Positions 1 to 12,433 of a stretch of DNA of 64,000 bases are shown one piece after another. The notes below the pieces were generated by a model. The model ran no database searches. It had not been told where the DNA came from and was given only the letters and a program-made list of their open reading frames with translations. This DNA is from Rotaria sp. Silwood1. Lineage: Eukaryota; Rotifera; Eurotatoria; Philodinida; Philodinidae. Numbering within the stretch: the stretch's first letter is position 1; every line of letters starts with the position of its first letter. Location: contig CAJNOP010000085.1 in the NCBI GenBank assembly GCA_905250075.1, forward strand, positions 1-64,000, given 5' to 3'. Made by a program: the position numbers and the translations under genes.

Positions 1-1744
1 ACAAGATGATTTGTATAAATTATCCATTCTAGTTGACATTGAAGATATGAAAGAGAATATAAATATGTATTTTACAATCATTGTTCATAGAAATCAAGTG
101 AAATTTAGTATTAATTATTCGTAAATACTGGAAAAATTAATTTTGTATTAAATGAAATTGTTCCTGTCTTCTATACATATAGCTACGTACTATAAAGTAA
201 CACTTATTATATTTAGAAAGTAGAAATTTGAATAAGTTAAATCTAGTTTTTTAATGTTAAAACTGCATTTAAACATAGTTGTAGAGTCACATTAGTCTTC
301 TCAAAAAACTCATATATATTGTTTGAAAAATACGCTTTAGACTTAGCTGATTACATACACATCTAATGTAATTGAAGTCAGTTTAACATTTTCATAGATG
401 TCCTAAAGTTAGATCCTCATTGTTTATTTCAATATACTTTGAAAAGATTTCCATCGAATGTATATTTTGAATTGTTCACATGAGTATATCGCATCTGTCA
501 TGTTTATCAATTTTTAATGCACCTAATTTTATCAGTTTCATTTCTGTAATTCCAACGCTCAAGCACATAATATTTTGTTATCTTGTTTTGGTTTCATACT
601 CATAAATCAGTTATATTTAATATGTGATATAAAATCAAGAACTGTCTACACTTGTATTCAACAGAATTCTATACTTCTGAGATGCTCACAATTGAAAAAT
701 AATTATAGAAAATACCAGTTAATTCACTTAAAAATGTGATAATAAATCTTTTCTGGATTATATTTTTTGATAATACCAATTACTAATAGTAGCAATCACC
801 AGTTTATCATCATATACAAAATAAGCCCTTTTAATAGTAGATCTATATACTATTGATCAAGAAGCTATATGTGAACATCTTCCTAATCTGAACTTGAGCA
901 TTGTTTTTATAGTTCCGATTGTTATTTTAACTTCTTTTAAATGAAATCATGCACTTTTTTCTATGTTCTCTTCATCATTTCTGGCTAATACAGTGAAACT
1001 ACCGTTCATTGTTTGTTATAATAATAAATGTAGGGAAAAGTAATAGCATTACAATGTGATTTATCTGAAAACTCGAATATTTCACTGGATTCTGTATTCA
1101 GTATTGTAAAATAAAAAAAAGAATATATAAATGACAATGAAACAAATGAAAATTAAAAAGTTTTAACTTGTTAAAATTTAATGATTATATATTTGGATGT
1201 ATTATACAGTACCGTTCATCCGATTCACATTTGTCAACACTAAAACAATAATACAAGACTTTGTAAAACAACTCAAACTTTTGTATGTTTATTGAAAATT
1301 TTTTGAATTCATGAATATTTAAATGAAGGACGATAAACAACAAGGAGAAATGATCTTTGATTACTTCAAAACTAGTCAAGAAGCTTATATTCTGAAATTT
1401 ATTTTTTCATTTTACTGTAAAATATATAACTTCACTCATAGATAAACACTTTTCACAAGTTTTCATGATATTCGTTGAAAAGTGATTTTACTGTAAATAC
1501 CTTTTTAATTTTTTTTTCTAGTATATCAAAATATAAGAATGTAATAAGAACTTTATTTTCAGAACAACACATGTGCGACATTTTACATAAATCACATTGA
1601 GATTGTTCTGTTCTGTCAACCATTCAGCATGATAACCGAGTTCCAATAAATATTCATTGGCTAACTAAACCATGACTACAAAGAAATAAAGTATAATTAC
1701 TTAAACTCTATTGTAATATTTTTCGTAATTCAAATTATCATAAA
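1..1744. other. intergenic, no gene seen
   Basis: AT-rich sequence with many stops in all frames. One short minus-strand open frame near 1185-1379 has no domain or splice support. I see no RNA gene or repeat structure. It may hold the 5' flank or untranslated exons of the WD-repeat gene that starts at 1745. Confidence 0.6.
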
Positions 1745-4700
1745 ATGTTAACATACAATAATGTTTTGGGAAATTTTATTTCTTATTTGGATGATTTAAG
1801 TGATCTTGATGATAATGATGATGATGATTACGAAGATTCAGTTTCGGAATCCGAATTTGAAATCAAGAATCCTAATAAACTTTCACAAACCAACGTCATC
1901 GATGAGCGAAGTCTGATTATTGAATCACTACTTAGTAAGTCGAACAAATATTTGCATCCATACATACATACACATAATCAAGGTTCTTTTTTTCTTTTTT
2001 AAATCAGTTTCCCTTAAAATAAACATACGTGTTATAATCATATTTTTCACTTTTATGCGCAGTAAAATTTTTTCGATGGTCGCAATCAAGGATATAATAA
2101 ATATAAAATCATACAATAATATGTGTACAATACATTATACTTCATTTCGTAAAAAAAGGAAAAAAAAAGAATGTAAATTACATCAGAAAGATCGTCTGTT
2201 TCCATTTTGACTATAGGGCTTTTTTTCTCTTTTTTTTCTCTTTCTTGTATTTTGTTACTCGGTTGCCGTGCAGTTTTGATGATCTTCACCATTCTCTTTG
2301 GTTTGTTCGTTCTTTTAATTTTTTGCAACACTTTCTTCACTCCGTCAGTCAGTCTTATTTGTTCCTTCACATCCAAAGAATAACAAATTGAAATATGATT
2401 TTGTGACTGACTAATTGAAATTGTATATTTGTATAGAAACGTGAGAAAAAAAATAAAAGAATCGTTGTAAAGGTTAATTTAAAGATTGAAATCAGCTTAT
2501 TTATCAACATACAATGACAACACCGTCAAAATCATTTGGTGCGTTAATTTGTTTTTTCTTTCTTTTTTGAACATGCGAAGTTTTTCATTTAATTATTAAT
2601 ACTATATTATTGCTTTATTAAAAATGATTTTAACAATCAATTAGGTGAAAGACGTGGTTCAATGTCGTTGGCTAGTAGTGAATCTTCGCTATTGACAGTA
2701 CCTGGATCAACTCGTACACGTCGAATGTCAACTACAAAAGTAATTGATCAACGTCCAAAACATTTAATGTTAGGTGATTTCGAATTGGCTAATGTTGTGT
2801 AAGTAAAACAGAATTGTTCGAAGAGAACATATACAAACGAGATATGAATTATCTTATTATAGGGATTGTGAGGAATACGTACTATGTTGTAAATACAGTC
2901 CTATTGGAGATGTGTTTGCTGTTGGCTTAGGGAATGGTACAATTAAAGTAAGTTTCAAGAATGTTGAATATTGATCTATGATAAAGTTTTCTCGTTCTTT
3001 ATCACATGTTACTATCGGGATTAAACAAGCTCGAATCAGTTTAATTCCTTTTCATATATAAGAAACGAGTAATTCGTTGTATGTCATTTGAAATACGAAT
3101 ATGCAATGAAAGTAAAGCCATTGAAATTCTTATTTTTCAATACTATAGTATTAATTTTGAAAACTATTCATTGATTTCGATCAAATTTCATATATGAACA
3201 ATCAATAAACGAAAACAAAACCATAGATCTATTAACCTTCAAAGTGATGACGGTTTTTTTGTGTCAGGAACTTATAAATAATGCTTATATTAAAAAGCAT
3301 ATCTCAGTGTTCAGAACAAAGAATTCTACTAATTTCGAAGCAAACTATTAAGCAATAGTAAATAGTCATTTCCGATTTGCCGAAGGAAAAAAAAATTAAA
3401 CATAATAGAGTTCTTTATTTTGTCGAACTCACATATGTTTTCAAAGAAAATAGCAAATGTAAGATTCAAGTTTGTGACGCTTTCTGTTTTCCCTTTACCG
3501 ACTATAGCCATCGAAGGCAACAGGTATCGGACTCTTTTCCAAGAGTTCCCTAGCAACAGAAAAAGACACTAAACGGTATCACTGACAAGACTGAAACTGT
3601 CCTAGAGCATTCGAAAGTTTTCTGCGAACTTTAAATGGCTGCAATATATTTGCGAATGTTCTAAATAGTGGCGTTTTTTATTTTTTGTGCAGATACAATT
3701 TATTTTCAAGATGTGAAGGATGATAAGTTGTCATGCATGAATGTGTCACATTCGTTATATGATCAACATAAAGTAATGCAAACTGATGAAGTTATACACT
3801 TATTTGCTAGTTAGATCAATCTTTAGACTAGTAATAAATTTACATTAAACAAAAACTAGAGCGTCAATAAAAAATAGAAAAAAAGTTTCTGTTCGAAATA
3901 GAGAAATAAATAAGACGGATTGCTTCGCTCGAGATTGATTATCTTCGAAAATAGCTACAGTTTGGGAGAGATTTTTCACTCAACATCTTGTGTATTAGTA
4001 TAATGAAGTTAAAGAATACAAATGAGTTCCAAATCTCAGCCACAAATAGGACTACGCTAACTAGTTTTTTTAAACATGTTGAAAAACAATGACAACATGA
4101 TCAAAAATAACTCAAGAAAAAAAATAGTTCTCGTTATATCAAGCTGATATTTTTTTTTCTAATCTCAATGAATATACAAAAAAATCTTTCTGGTTTTTAA
4201 AATGCCTGAAAATGATAAAATATTCTTATCATTTCTATTAATATTTCCGTAAAATTCATTAATTATTTATTTCATTTTGCCCAATCAACTTTCCATCAAG
4301 AACAACTATTTTCATATTCATTTCACTAATATAATTACTTTATTACCGACAAATAGGAAATATCTGTAATAATATACTTGAACAAACTAAAAACAAACAA
4401 ATATTATTTTAGCACGTTCGAAAATTAAATTATATATTCAAAAAATACCTAGAAAAAAGTTTATTTGCAGAAGAATTTTTAATATTTATTTTTTAGTAAA
4501 AGAAATGACTTATACATGAATTATATTTATTTTGTATTGTTACAGGTCTATTCAAAACCAGGTCAATTTCAATATGTTCTCACTGATGATGATACAAAAA
4601 CACGACGTAATTATAAAAAAAAAAAACTTAATAATGGACATTCTTTTTTTTTTTTATAAAACTGTTCTTATTGAAAAGGTTATCCGGTAACATGTCTTAA

Positions 4701-5877
4701 ATTTTATGGTAACAAAGATGATGCTAAAGTAGATCATCAAAAAATGTTAGCTGCTACTTGTAAGTGTAGTCTAGTAAAAAGAAAACAACGTTTATTGTTT
4801 TTTGTAAAATAATTTTTAATTTCAATAGATACAGCTGGTTATGTGAAGGTATGGCATTATCCAACTCAACAATGTGTTTTTACATTCGATGAAAAAGAGC
4901 GACAACCATTAGCACTTGATTTTAATTGCAATTATACACGTTTATATGTTGCTGGTAAAATTTTTTACTAGAAAAAAAAAACGATATACTTGTTTTTATG
5001 TTTCGTGTTTTTTTTTTCTTTGAAATTAGGAAGTGATTGTGTCATTAATTGTTATGATTTTGCTACGAAAAAATTACTACGCAAATTACAAGCATCGTAA
5101 TTTTTTTTTCTTGATTAAATTATTGGATTAATTGATTATTTTTTTTTTGTGATTGAAACAAAAAAAAATAGAGAAAGTCGAGAAAATATGGATGGTCATA
5201 AAAATCGTATACATGCTATTCGTTCACATCCAGCTATGGAAACTGTTTTTCTTACGGGTGGTTGGGATGAAACTGTTCACTATTGGGATGAACGTGCGCC
5301 ACATTCACAAAAACATTTTGCTGGTCCACATTTATGTGGTGATGCTTTGGATATAATTGCTGAACATCAAGTTATATTAACAGGATCTTGGAGAAGAAAT
5401 TCAACATTACAAGTATGAAAAAAAATAAATGAAAAACGAAAATAATTATGTTTATTAAATTATATATAGATTTGGGATTTTTCGACGGGTGAACTAATTA
5501 AAGATGCTTTTCAGAATAATGCAACTTCCATGGTAAATTATATTTTTTTTTGAACTATTTTGTTGTTTTATTTGTGTTTTGTAGCTTTATTGTACTAAAT
5601 TCTCTCCAAAAGAATATATTTTATGTGCCGGAAATGACAAGAATGAAGCAATCATTTATGATTATTCAATACTACAGGTAATGATATAATATTTAGAAAA
5701 ATCTAAACTAACATTTTTTATTTATTTTTTTTTTTGAAAAATAAATAGATGGTTGGTGGTATAACAGATCTTGAAAATGCTGTCTATTGTGCTGATACAG
5801 ATGTAAATCGACCAAATATGATTGTTGGTTCAGCAAAAAATATTTTTATTGTCAACGATAAATCTCGTCATAGATAA
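1745..5877 (+). CDS. WD40-repeat protein, 11 exons, 429 aa
   Basis: Exons read in frame: 1745-1934, 2645-2798, 2863-2947, 4546-4606, 4679-4759, 4829-4954, 5030-5096, 5172-5412, 5470-5532, 5585-5677, 5749-5877, all with GT-AG borders, giving 429 residues and a TAA stop. Residues about 15-45 are very acidic (runs of Asp), followed by a Ser/Arg-rich linker. From about residue 115 to the end come degenerate WD blades, visible as VKVWHY, CVINCYDF, TVHYWDE, LQIWDF and AIIYDY with Gly-Asp turns between. WD proteins act as binding platforms; the partner here is unknown. The third intron (2948-4545, about 1.6 kb) is unusually long and shows no gene. An AATAAA signal lies at 6027-6032. I do not recognise the orthologue. 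The exon model is well supported; the start codon is the first ATG of the acidic exon and could have upstream exons. Confidence 0.85.
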
Positions 5878-7047
5878 AGAAATGACATTCTGTGATTTCT
5901 CAACTCAATTTAAAATGGGTGTGTGTCTTACTTTTGAGTGCATTGTTTTCTATTCTTTGACAAATCATCATAACTAATCATCTGAATGAGCCAAAAAAAA
6001 GCTGAAATACACGAAAGTAAATTTATAATAAAAAGAACCGTGAAATAAATATAAAAATTCTATTAGAAATAATCAATATGAAGTGTATTGTATTCTCTTA
6101 ATTCATGATAAAAAAATCCTTATTGATTTCAAGTTCTAGTAAGTGGTAGATGAGGAAATGATCAATAAGACGAATAAAAAGAAATTTAATATTGTTTTCT
6201 ATCTTTATAGTGAAATCTTTGTCATTGCGAGGTTTATAAGTTTCCTAAAGCAATGCATTCGTACTTGTGGGTAGTGTCGACGGGAAAACAGCAAAGACTT
6301 AAGTCTCATGAAGTCTTATAAACTCTTAAGGAGTCTTTTAAAGCTCTTTGAATGATAGCTATTAATTTATGTTGAAGTCTTCTGAAGTCTCACTAAATTT
6401 TGAAGTCTACTGTTTCCCCGTCTGGTGGTGTGAGTGTGAATCGAGGAAAAACGACATTCACCTTCAATTCCACTAAAATATCTAACTTTTTTCGTTTTAT
6501 TCAATAAACATTTAGCCGTTGTCAAACACAATATTGTCAATAATAAATAAATTTTTCTTTATTTAGACAATACTGATCAAGGGAATTTTCGATGATGAAT
6601 TAGTTGGAAAGAAAAGGAAAGATTTTTGAAATATATCTCTGCAACTAACAATCGTATAATAGATGTTGTACTTGTCACTGGAAAATTTAATTCTGATAAT
6701 TTATGTAAAAGAGAATTAAAATAATTTTGCAAAAAATGAATTATCTTATTGTTTACAGAATTAATAATATTTTATGGAGATCATTTATGAAAAGACTTCA
6801 CAGTATGCAATTCTTTTTCAAAATTATATGAAATTAAACTTAAAATAAAATGTAAATTATATTCGAGAAAAAAATTGTATTCGAATATGATGAAAAAAGT
6901 TTTCTTTCTATGAAACATATATTTTTCACGAATGAAAAGCTTCTACTCAATGAAAATAAAAAATTCATATTAATAACGATTGATCGAAAATATATTTTGA
7001 CAAAAAACAAAGCGCGAAAAATTGTTAGATTTATTATAGATATAAAT
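5878..7047. other. intergenic with a small foldback element
   Basis: Holds the 3' flank of the WD-repeat gene (AATAAA near 6027), the inverted-repeat element at 6279-6422 described separately, and otherwise AT-rich sequence. An open frame runs from 6910 into the channel gene, but only the part from 7048 resembles the T1 domain. Confidence 0.6.
6279..6422. repeat. MITE-like foldback element, 144 bp
   Basis: The left end GACGGGAAAACAG (6279-6291) and right end CTGTTTCCCCGTC (6410-6422) are inverted repeats with one mismatch over 13 bp. The similarity continues inward (CAAAGACTT versus the complement of AAGTCTA). The interior repeats the heptamer GAAGTCT several times. There is no coding capacity. 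Flanks are both GT-rich (GTAGTGTC and TGGTGGTG), but I cannot define a clean target duplication. This fits a short non-autonomous DNA transposon; a transcribed hairpin is the alternative. Confidence 0.5.
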
Positions 7048-9956
7048 ATGAAGACTAATAATTTAATTGAATTCAATTGTCTTGGTACTATCTTTCTAAT
7101 TCGAGAAACTTCTCTTAATCGTTTCCCAAATACTCTTCTTGGTTATATTTATATTACTATTTCAAAAGAAAAATACTTCATCATTTTTATTTCTCCTATC
7201 TAGGGGATACTAAACGTCGAGCTTCTTTATATAACAAAGTAAAACAACAATACATTATTGATCGACATATTGTTTCTTTTGAAGCAATTATTAATTATTA
7301 TGAAACAGGCAAATTAATTGCACCTACGATTTATGAACCCATTATTTTTTTTGAAGAGCTTAAATATTTTCAGTTCGATAATGAAACAATTCAACATTTT
7401 TATGATACTGAAGTACATGAAGAATTTATTGATCATCATCGTATTGTACCATCAAATCGTATTCTACGAGCTATTTGGATTTCATTAGAATATAATGATT
7501 ATTCATTCATGACACAAATAGTAAAAATCTTAATAAAATAAATAAAAATTTTTCTCGAATATCTTTATAGATTCAATTAATTTGTTTAATTATTTCTTTG
7601 CTCTATTGTTTTAATATTTCTGTTGAACTTATTCCACAATTATCAAGAGAAAAAGTTATCTGTTATAAATTCTCTACTAATCATCATTTGACAAATTGTG
7701 ATAATATATTTTTTGATTTTCGTCCATCAAAAATTGTAGGTCAATGGATTCTTAACATTGAACAATGTTTGTTATTATTGTAATGATTTTATTCTCAATT
7801 GATGATTTGTTTTTGTTTCTCTTTTTATTTTATAAGTATGTACTATTTTTATAACATTGGAATATATTCTTCGTTTTTTAACATCACCTCATAAATGGAT
7901 AACATTTATTTTATTAATAAATATATGTGATTTATTTACATTATTTGTTAGTTGGATTTATCTAATATTAGTTAATATGAACATATCAAATAATGATAAA
8001 AAAGATCCATTTTTTTATATAAAATTATTTCAATATTTAATGCTTTTACGTTTATTTCGATTTTTTCGTCTTTGTCGATATGTTAAATCATTACGAATTC
8101 TTTTTTATGGAATTAAAAATGCATTGAAATATATTCTATCTATGGGTTTTATAATACTATTTTTTGTATTTACATTTGGTGTTATTATACAAATTATTGA
8201 AAAAAATTGGGATCGTGCTTACGTAACACGTCTTGAAGATTTATTTAATATTGTTACTATATCAACGATAACTGTCGGTGATGCTAAACGTGTACCATTG
8301 TCACCAAATGGAAAAATTCTTTGTTCATTTCTTGCTGGAATAGGTAATTCAGTTCAGATATAGTGATGCTCAAGTAATTGATCATATCTTAGCTGATTGT
8401 CTTGTTTTTTTCTAATACCTCTTGATGGTTTCAACTTTTAGAATTGCAGTTTTCACTAACACGTAATTCTGTTTTCATAGTTTACTAGATTACTGTGTCA
8501 AATATTTATTAAGCTTCTACCCACATATTTTAAAGACCTAGATTTTGTAAAAGATACCATTTATTCAAATCTGTTTAACCTTTTATTTGTTGAAATATTG
8601 CTGAGTCATGTTTATTAGAGAATAAAAGTTATGAAAGAATAGAAAAGAAAGTAATAGTGTAAATATGTGTAATGGAAACATATTTTCTTCGAAAGACGAA
8701 CAATGCTATTGTCAGTTAGAATGAAAACAAAAGAAAAAAAGAAAGCTATCAATGGTGGAAGAAGGAAACAACATTTAAGGATGTCTCTCTTTTTTTTTGA
8801 CCATTTCTGGTTCTTGAAGATAATTCAATCGATCCGCACAAAGTGTTTTTACCACAGATAGAGCATCTAAAATAAGCAGATGCGTGTTTAAGAAAAAAAT
8901 TTTAAATAAGGTTGTCACGGTTTTTTCTATAAACTCTGGTTTTCCATTGAACTATACAAGGTCTGCTTACGATGCCATCTAACTTTGTTCGATCGGACTA
9001 AAAATTTTATTTTTAGAGATACTTAAAGTATATTTCAAAGCTAATTTTAAACTCCTTGAAAAATCTTTCTCTCTTCATAAAAGAAATACGTGTAAGTTAT
9101 AAGAATTTAATGCGAACCGATTTTACTCTCTTCAAAAAGCAGAGATGGACAAAAAGAAGATACTTTTAATGTTAAACTCTATTTGTATCTATAGTGATAT
9201 AAACTTAATGAGAATACATAAAATACAAAGTAACAACATCGTGCACTCTTTCGATACGATGAACATTCAAATTTTGACATTTGTAACAATTTTAATAATG
9301 ATTCAGGTGATGAAATTACTTCGATCATTGATGAATATAAAAATAAACTACTATATGTTTATTAGCATATCCATATCACAAGTAAAAATATAAAGATATG
9401 GTAGGATTAAAAATCTCGTATTTCATCCTTGTTTATGATAAGTTGCCTTTTTTTTTAATGTCTTGACTAAAGAACAAATGAAACTTCTTGAAAATATTTT
9501 TAAAATGTGTCTTGTCATTTAAAAGGATACAATACGAACCCTACTATTTAGCCATTTTTGCTTGTGTTGTGTGATCAATTTTTGAGTGATATAAAAACAT
9601 GTCATTTTTAATATTCCTAATTTGAACTTCGTAAATGTCTGACAAAGTGAGCAGATAAACAACGAAAATAGAGTTACATTCTAGTGAAAGTCATAACTCT
9701 ATATGTTAAAATCATCTTGAGACATTAGAAAAAATGAAGTTATCTGTTACGTTTATGATAAATTTTGAACGTCATCGTATGAATAAAAATAATAAGTAAT
9801 GATTTTTGTTTTTTTGAAGGATTAATTGGAATATCTTTACCATTACCTTCTATCTATCGACAATTTCAATCAATTTATCGATTAGAAAATATGGATAAAA
9901 GATTTATTATTCCTGAATATGTTTATCCGAATGGAAAACTAGTTAAAAATCAATGA
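7048..9956 (+). CDS. Shaker-like voltage-gated K+ channel homologue with altered selectivity filter
   Basis: Exons 7048-7141, 7204-7520, 7571-7766, 7837-8343 and 9820-9956 join in frame to 416 aa, shorter than Shaker channels (about 490-650). Residues about 5-100 are a T1 tetramerisation domain with the Kv1-type signature RFPNTLLGDTKRR followed by IDRHIVSFEAIINYYETGKL. S1 lies near 136-157, S2 contains IEQLCTIFITLEYILRFL, S3 is INICDLFTLFVSWIYLI, and S4 (about 268-290) has Arg/Lys every third residue. S5, the pore loop and S6 (with PLP in place of the Kv PVP) follow. The filter at residues 348-353 reads TVGDAK instead of TVGYGD, and the pore-helix WW is missing, so potassium selectivity is doubtful. 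The last intron (8344-9819) is about 1.5 kb. The donor at 7767 was chosen because it restores both frame and S2 spacing. Polyadenylation signals lie at 10006-10015. It could be a silent or modulatory subunit. Confidence 0.9.
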
Positions 9957-12433
9957 TGACAACAATAATCTTACTGATAGAATGAATTCAAATTTTTATT
10001 TTAAAAATAAATAAAACAATGAAAATCTTTCGAATTTTTCTTACATACCACCATTTTTTGGTCTGAAACGACACTTTTATCGCGCGAACCTGCTGGAAAT
10101 TCAGAGGTTCGAACGTCAAAACTATGGACCTGAACTCGTAAGAAAGCAAAGAAAATTACATATGATCGTTTATGAATGCTGACCGATTAGCAGACAACTG
10201 ATAGCATTGCATAACTATATCACATAAAAAACAGTCTCTAAGGAAATAATAGAGTACTGCATAATGATCGAAATCATAAGTACTATGATTTATGCCGTCA
10301 GTAGGGTCAATTACCAGATCACACATAGAATAATCGATATAATAAATATGAAGGGATCTGAAAAGTAGTTCTCTTTAAATTCTAATCTTGATCTCGTAAT
10401 TTCGACTTCGCTTACAAACATCAACAACTGCCTTCCATATTTTCTATAATTCTTTGAATACATACAAAACTGATATGAATGCTTTTGATTTGATAGTAGT
10501 ATAAACATTCTTTTATCTGAATGTATCAGAATAGAATAATACATAGGAAAATACAAAGTCTACCTTGCACTTCAAAAAAAATTTGTGCAACTATTTTTAA
10601 AAGCTATAAGTTTCAGATCTGAAATTATTTGTCAGATTTCAACAAAAACTACTGGAATATGATCATCAAAAAATAAGAATTAAATCAATAGATAATATTA
10701 CTTGAATGATAAGACATTAATGAAAGACAAAAAGTAATGAAAATGATAATTTAATCTATTACTTTAAAGAAATAAAATGAATCAAAAACATGATTCATAT
10801 TTTGTTTTTGTTTTGTTAAAATACAAGTTAATACAACAATTCTTGTTTATAAACTATTCACAATCATACCATTCATAAGAGATTACATACTATAAATGAA
10901 TCATTCATTTTGAATAATTGCAACACATGTTTTCTCTATGTGACTTATTTATAGAGCATTTATATGGTACTTTTTATTTATCAATAGAATAAAAACTAGT
11001 TTTCGATTGCAATTATGTTTTAAATTAATTATGCCAGCTGTACATAAAGATTGTATCATTAAAAAACGAACTTTTCATTGTTATCTTACAGTACATCAAT
11101 TATCATAAATTTCATTTTAATTACATCGATCTTTTTTTCCCATCTCAGCAGGAGTTCTCTTATTCTTTCATTTTCAATCGAATTCATATAGATCTAAAAC
11201 TATGTAAGACTAACAAATTGAAAATTTTCTATCGTTTCATATCCTAATACAAGAGAATGCATCAACATTTTTCTCTCTCTCTCTCTTTCTTTCTTTCTCT
11301 CTCAATTGATTTTAACACACCTATTGAGTAAACAATAATTGAACAAATAACATAACTGTTGAAGAAAAGATCGATCGACAAATGAAACCAAAATCAATTT
11401 AGCCAAACAAAATTCAATTGATTATATCTGTGAAAGAAAAAGAAAATACTACTACTGTAATTATTTCTCGACTATCCATCATTAATAATAGATAGCAAAA
11501 GAAAAGCTAGAGAAGAATTTTGCTCTTTTGTGTAACGAGTTTTGTATATATGCGTGTTGTTTCACATGTGTATCGTAATGATCTTCGAGCAAATGTCAAT
11601 GTCCACCACGACTATCAACTTGTGTCAATAATGAGCGACATGTTTTGTACAATCTTTCTACTAAACAAAAAAAAAAAAAGAAAGACAATCAAGTCACCTC
11701 TTTCTTTTGTGAATCATCACAAGATTATTGCGCAAATGTCTATTTGGAGTCCGAGGAAGAAAAGATGAAACAAAAATTAATCTCTCTCGTGTATGTGTGT
11801 AGGTGATGATCGAATTGATTATGAATGTGGCAAAAGTAAAACAAACAAACAAACATGATCATCGCGTTGGTCTGGTGAACATACACGCGTGCCCTATCAA
11901 TCATTTATCTTTATTTCTTCTTCTTCTTCTTCTTCTTTTTCCTCATTCGCATTTTCGGAATGGAATTTGATTGGTAGCCGATAAGCTTTTACACTCTAAT
12001 TACTTCGTGTGGGTAAGATATAGTGAAAGCGCGCGAGCGCGCACGAGCCTGCGCGTATATGAATCAAGAAGATGAGACGTTATGTTGTTCCAAGATGGTA
12101 TGTATTTCAAACGACGATAGATAACGATTATTCTCGAACGAGCCAAAAAAAAAAATAAGAAAAAAAACTGGCATCAACAACATGACACATACTCAATGGA
12201 ATTTCAGTTCTACGTGATCAGATAGAATATAGAGTCGAATAAGACACAATCATTTTCTTATTTTTGTATTTTAGTTTTTTTTTCAATGTTACATGAAGAT
12301 AAATAATTGGTAAGATATTAATGGATATATTTCGACATTTTTTGAATTAGTATTAAGTTTTCTTCATATATGGCAATCATCCTAACATTCATGAAATTAT
12401 TTTAGATTATTTATATATGTATGTACATCATTG
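9957..12433. other. intergenic, low-complexity tracts
   Basis: No gene recognised. It contains a CT-rich microsatellite near 11272-11302, a TTC trinucleotide run near 11908-11938, and a short CG-rich patch near 12028-12057 that stands out from the AT-rich background. The last kilobase is a plausible promoter or 5' UTR region for the Vestigial-like gene, and its TTC and CG tracts may be regulatory, but nothing more specific can be read. Confidence 0.55.

Noticed and set aside
6266..6278. Bdelloid telomeric repeat (TGTGGG)
   Set aside because: Only a single chance copy is present; there is no tandem array anywhere in the window.
6910..7203. The open frame from 6910 as the channel N-terminus
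   Set aside because: Only the part from the ATG at 7048 resembles a T1 domain, and the last codons after 7141 are intron.
7742..7783. Using the later donor (7780) for the third channel intron
   Set aside because: It gives the wrong phase for the next exon; the donor at 7767 restores both frame and the S2 spacing.
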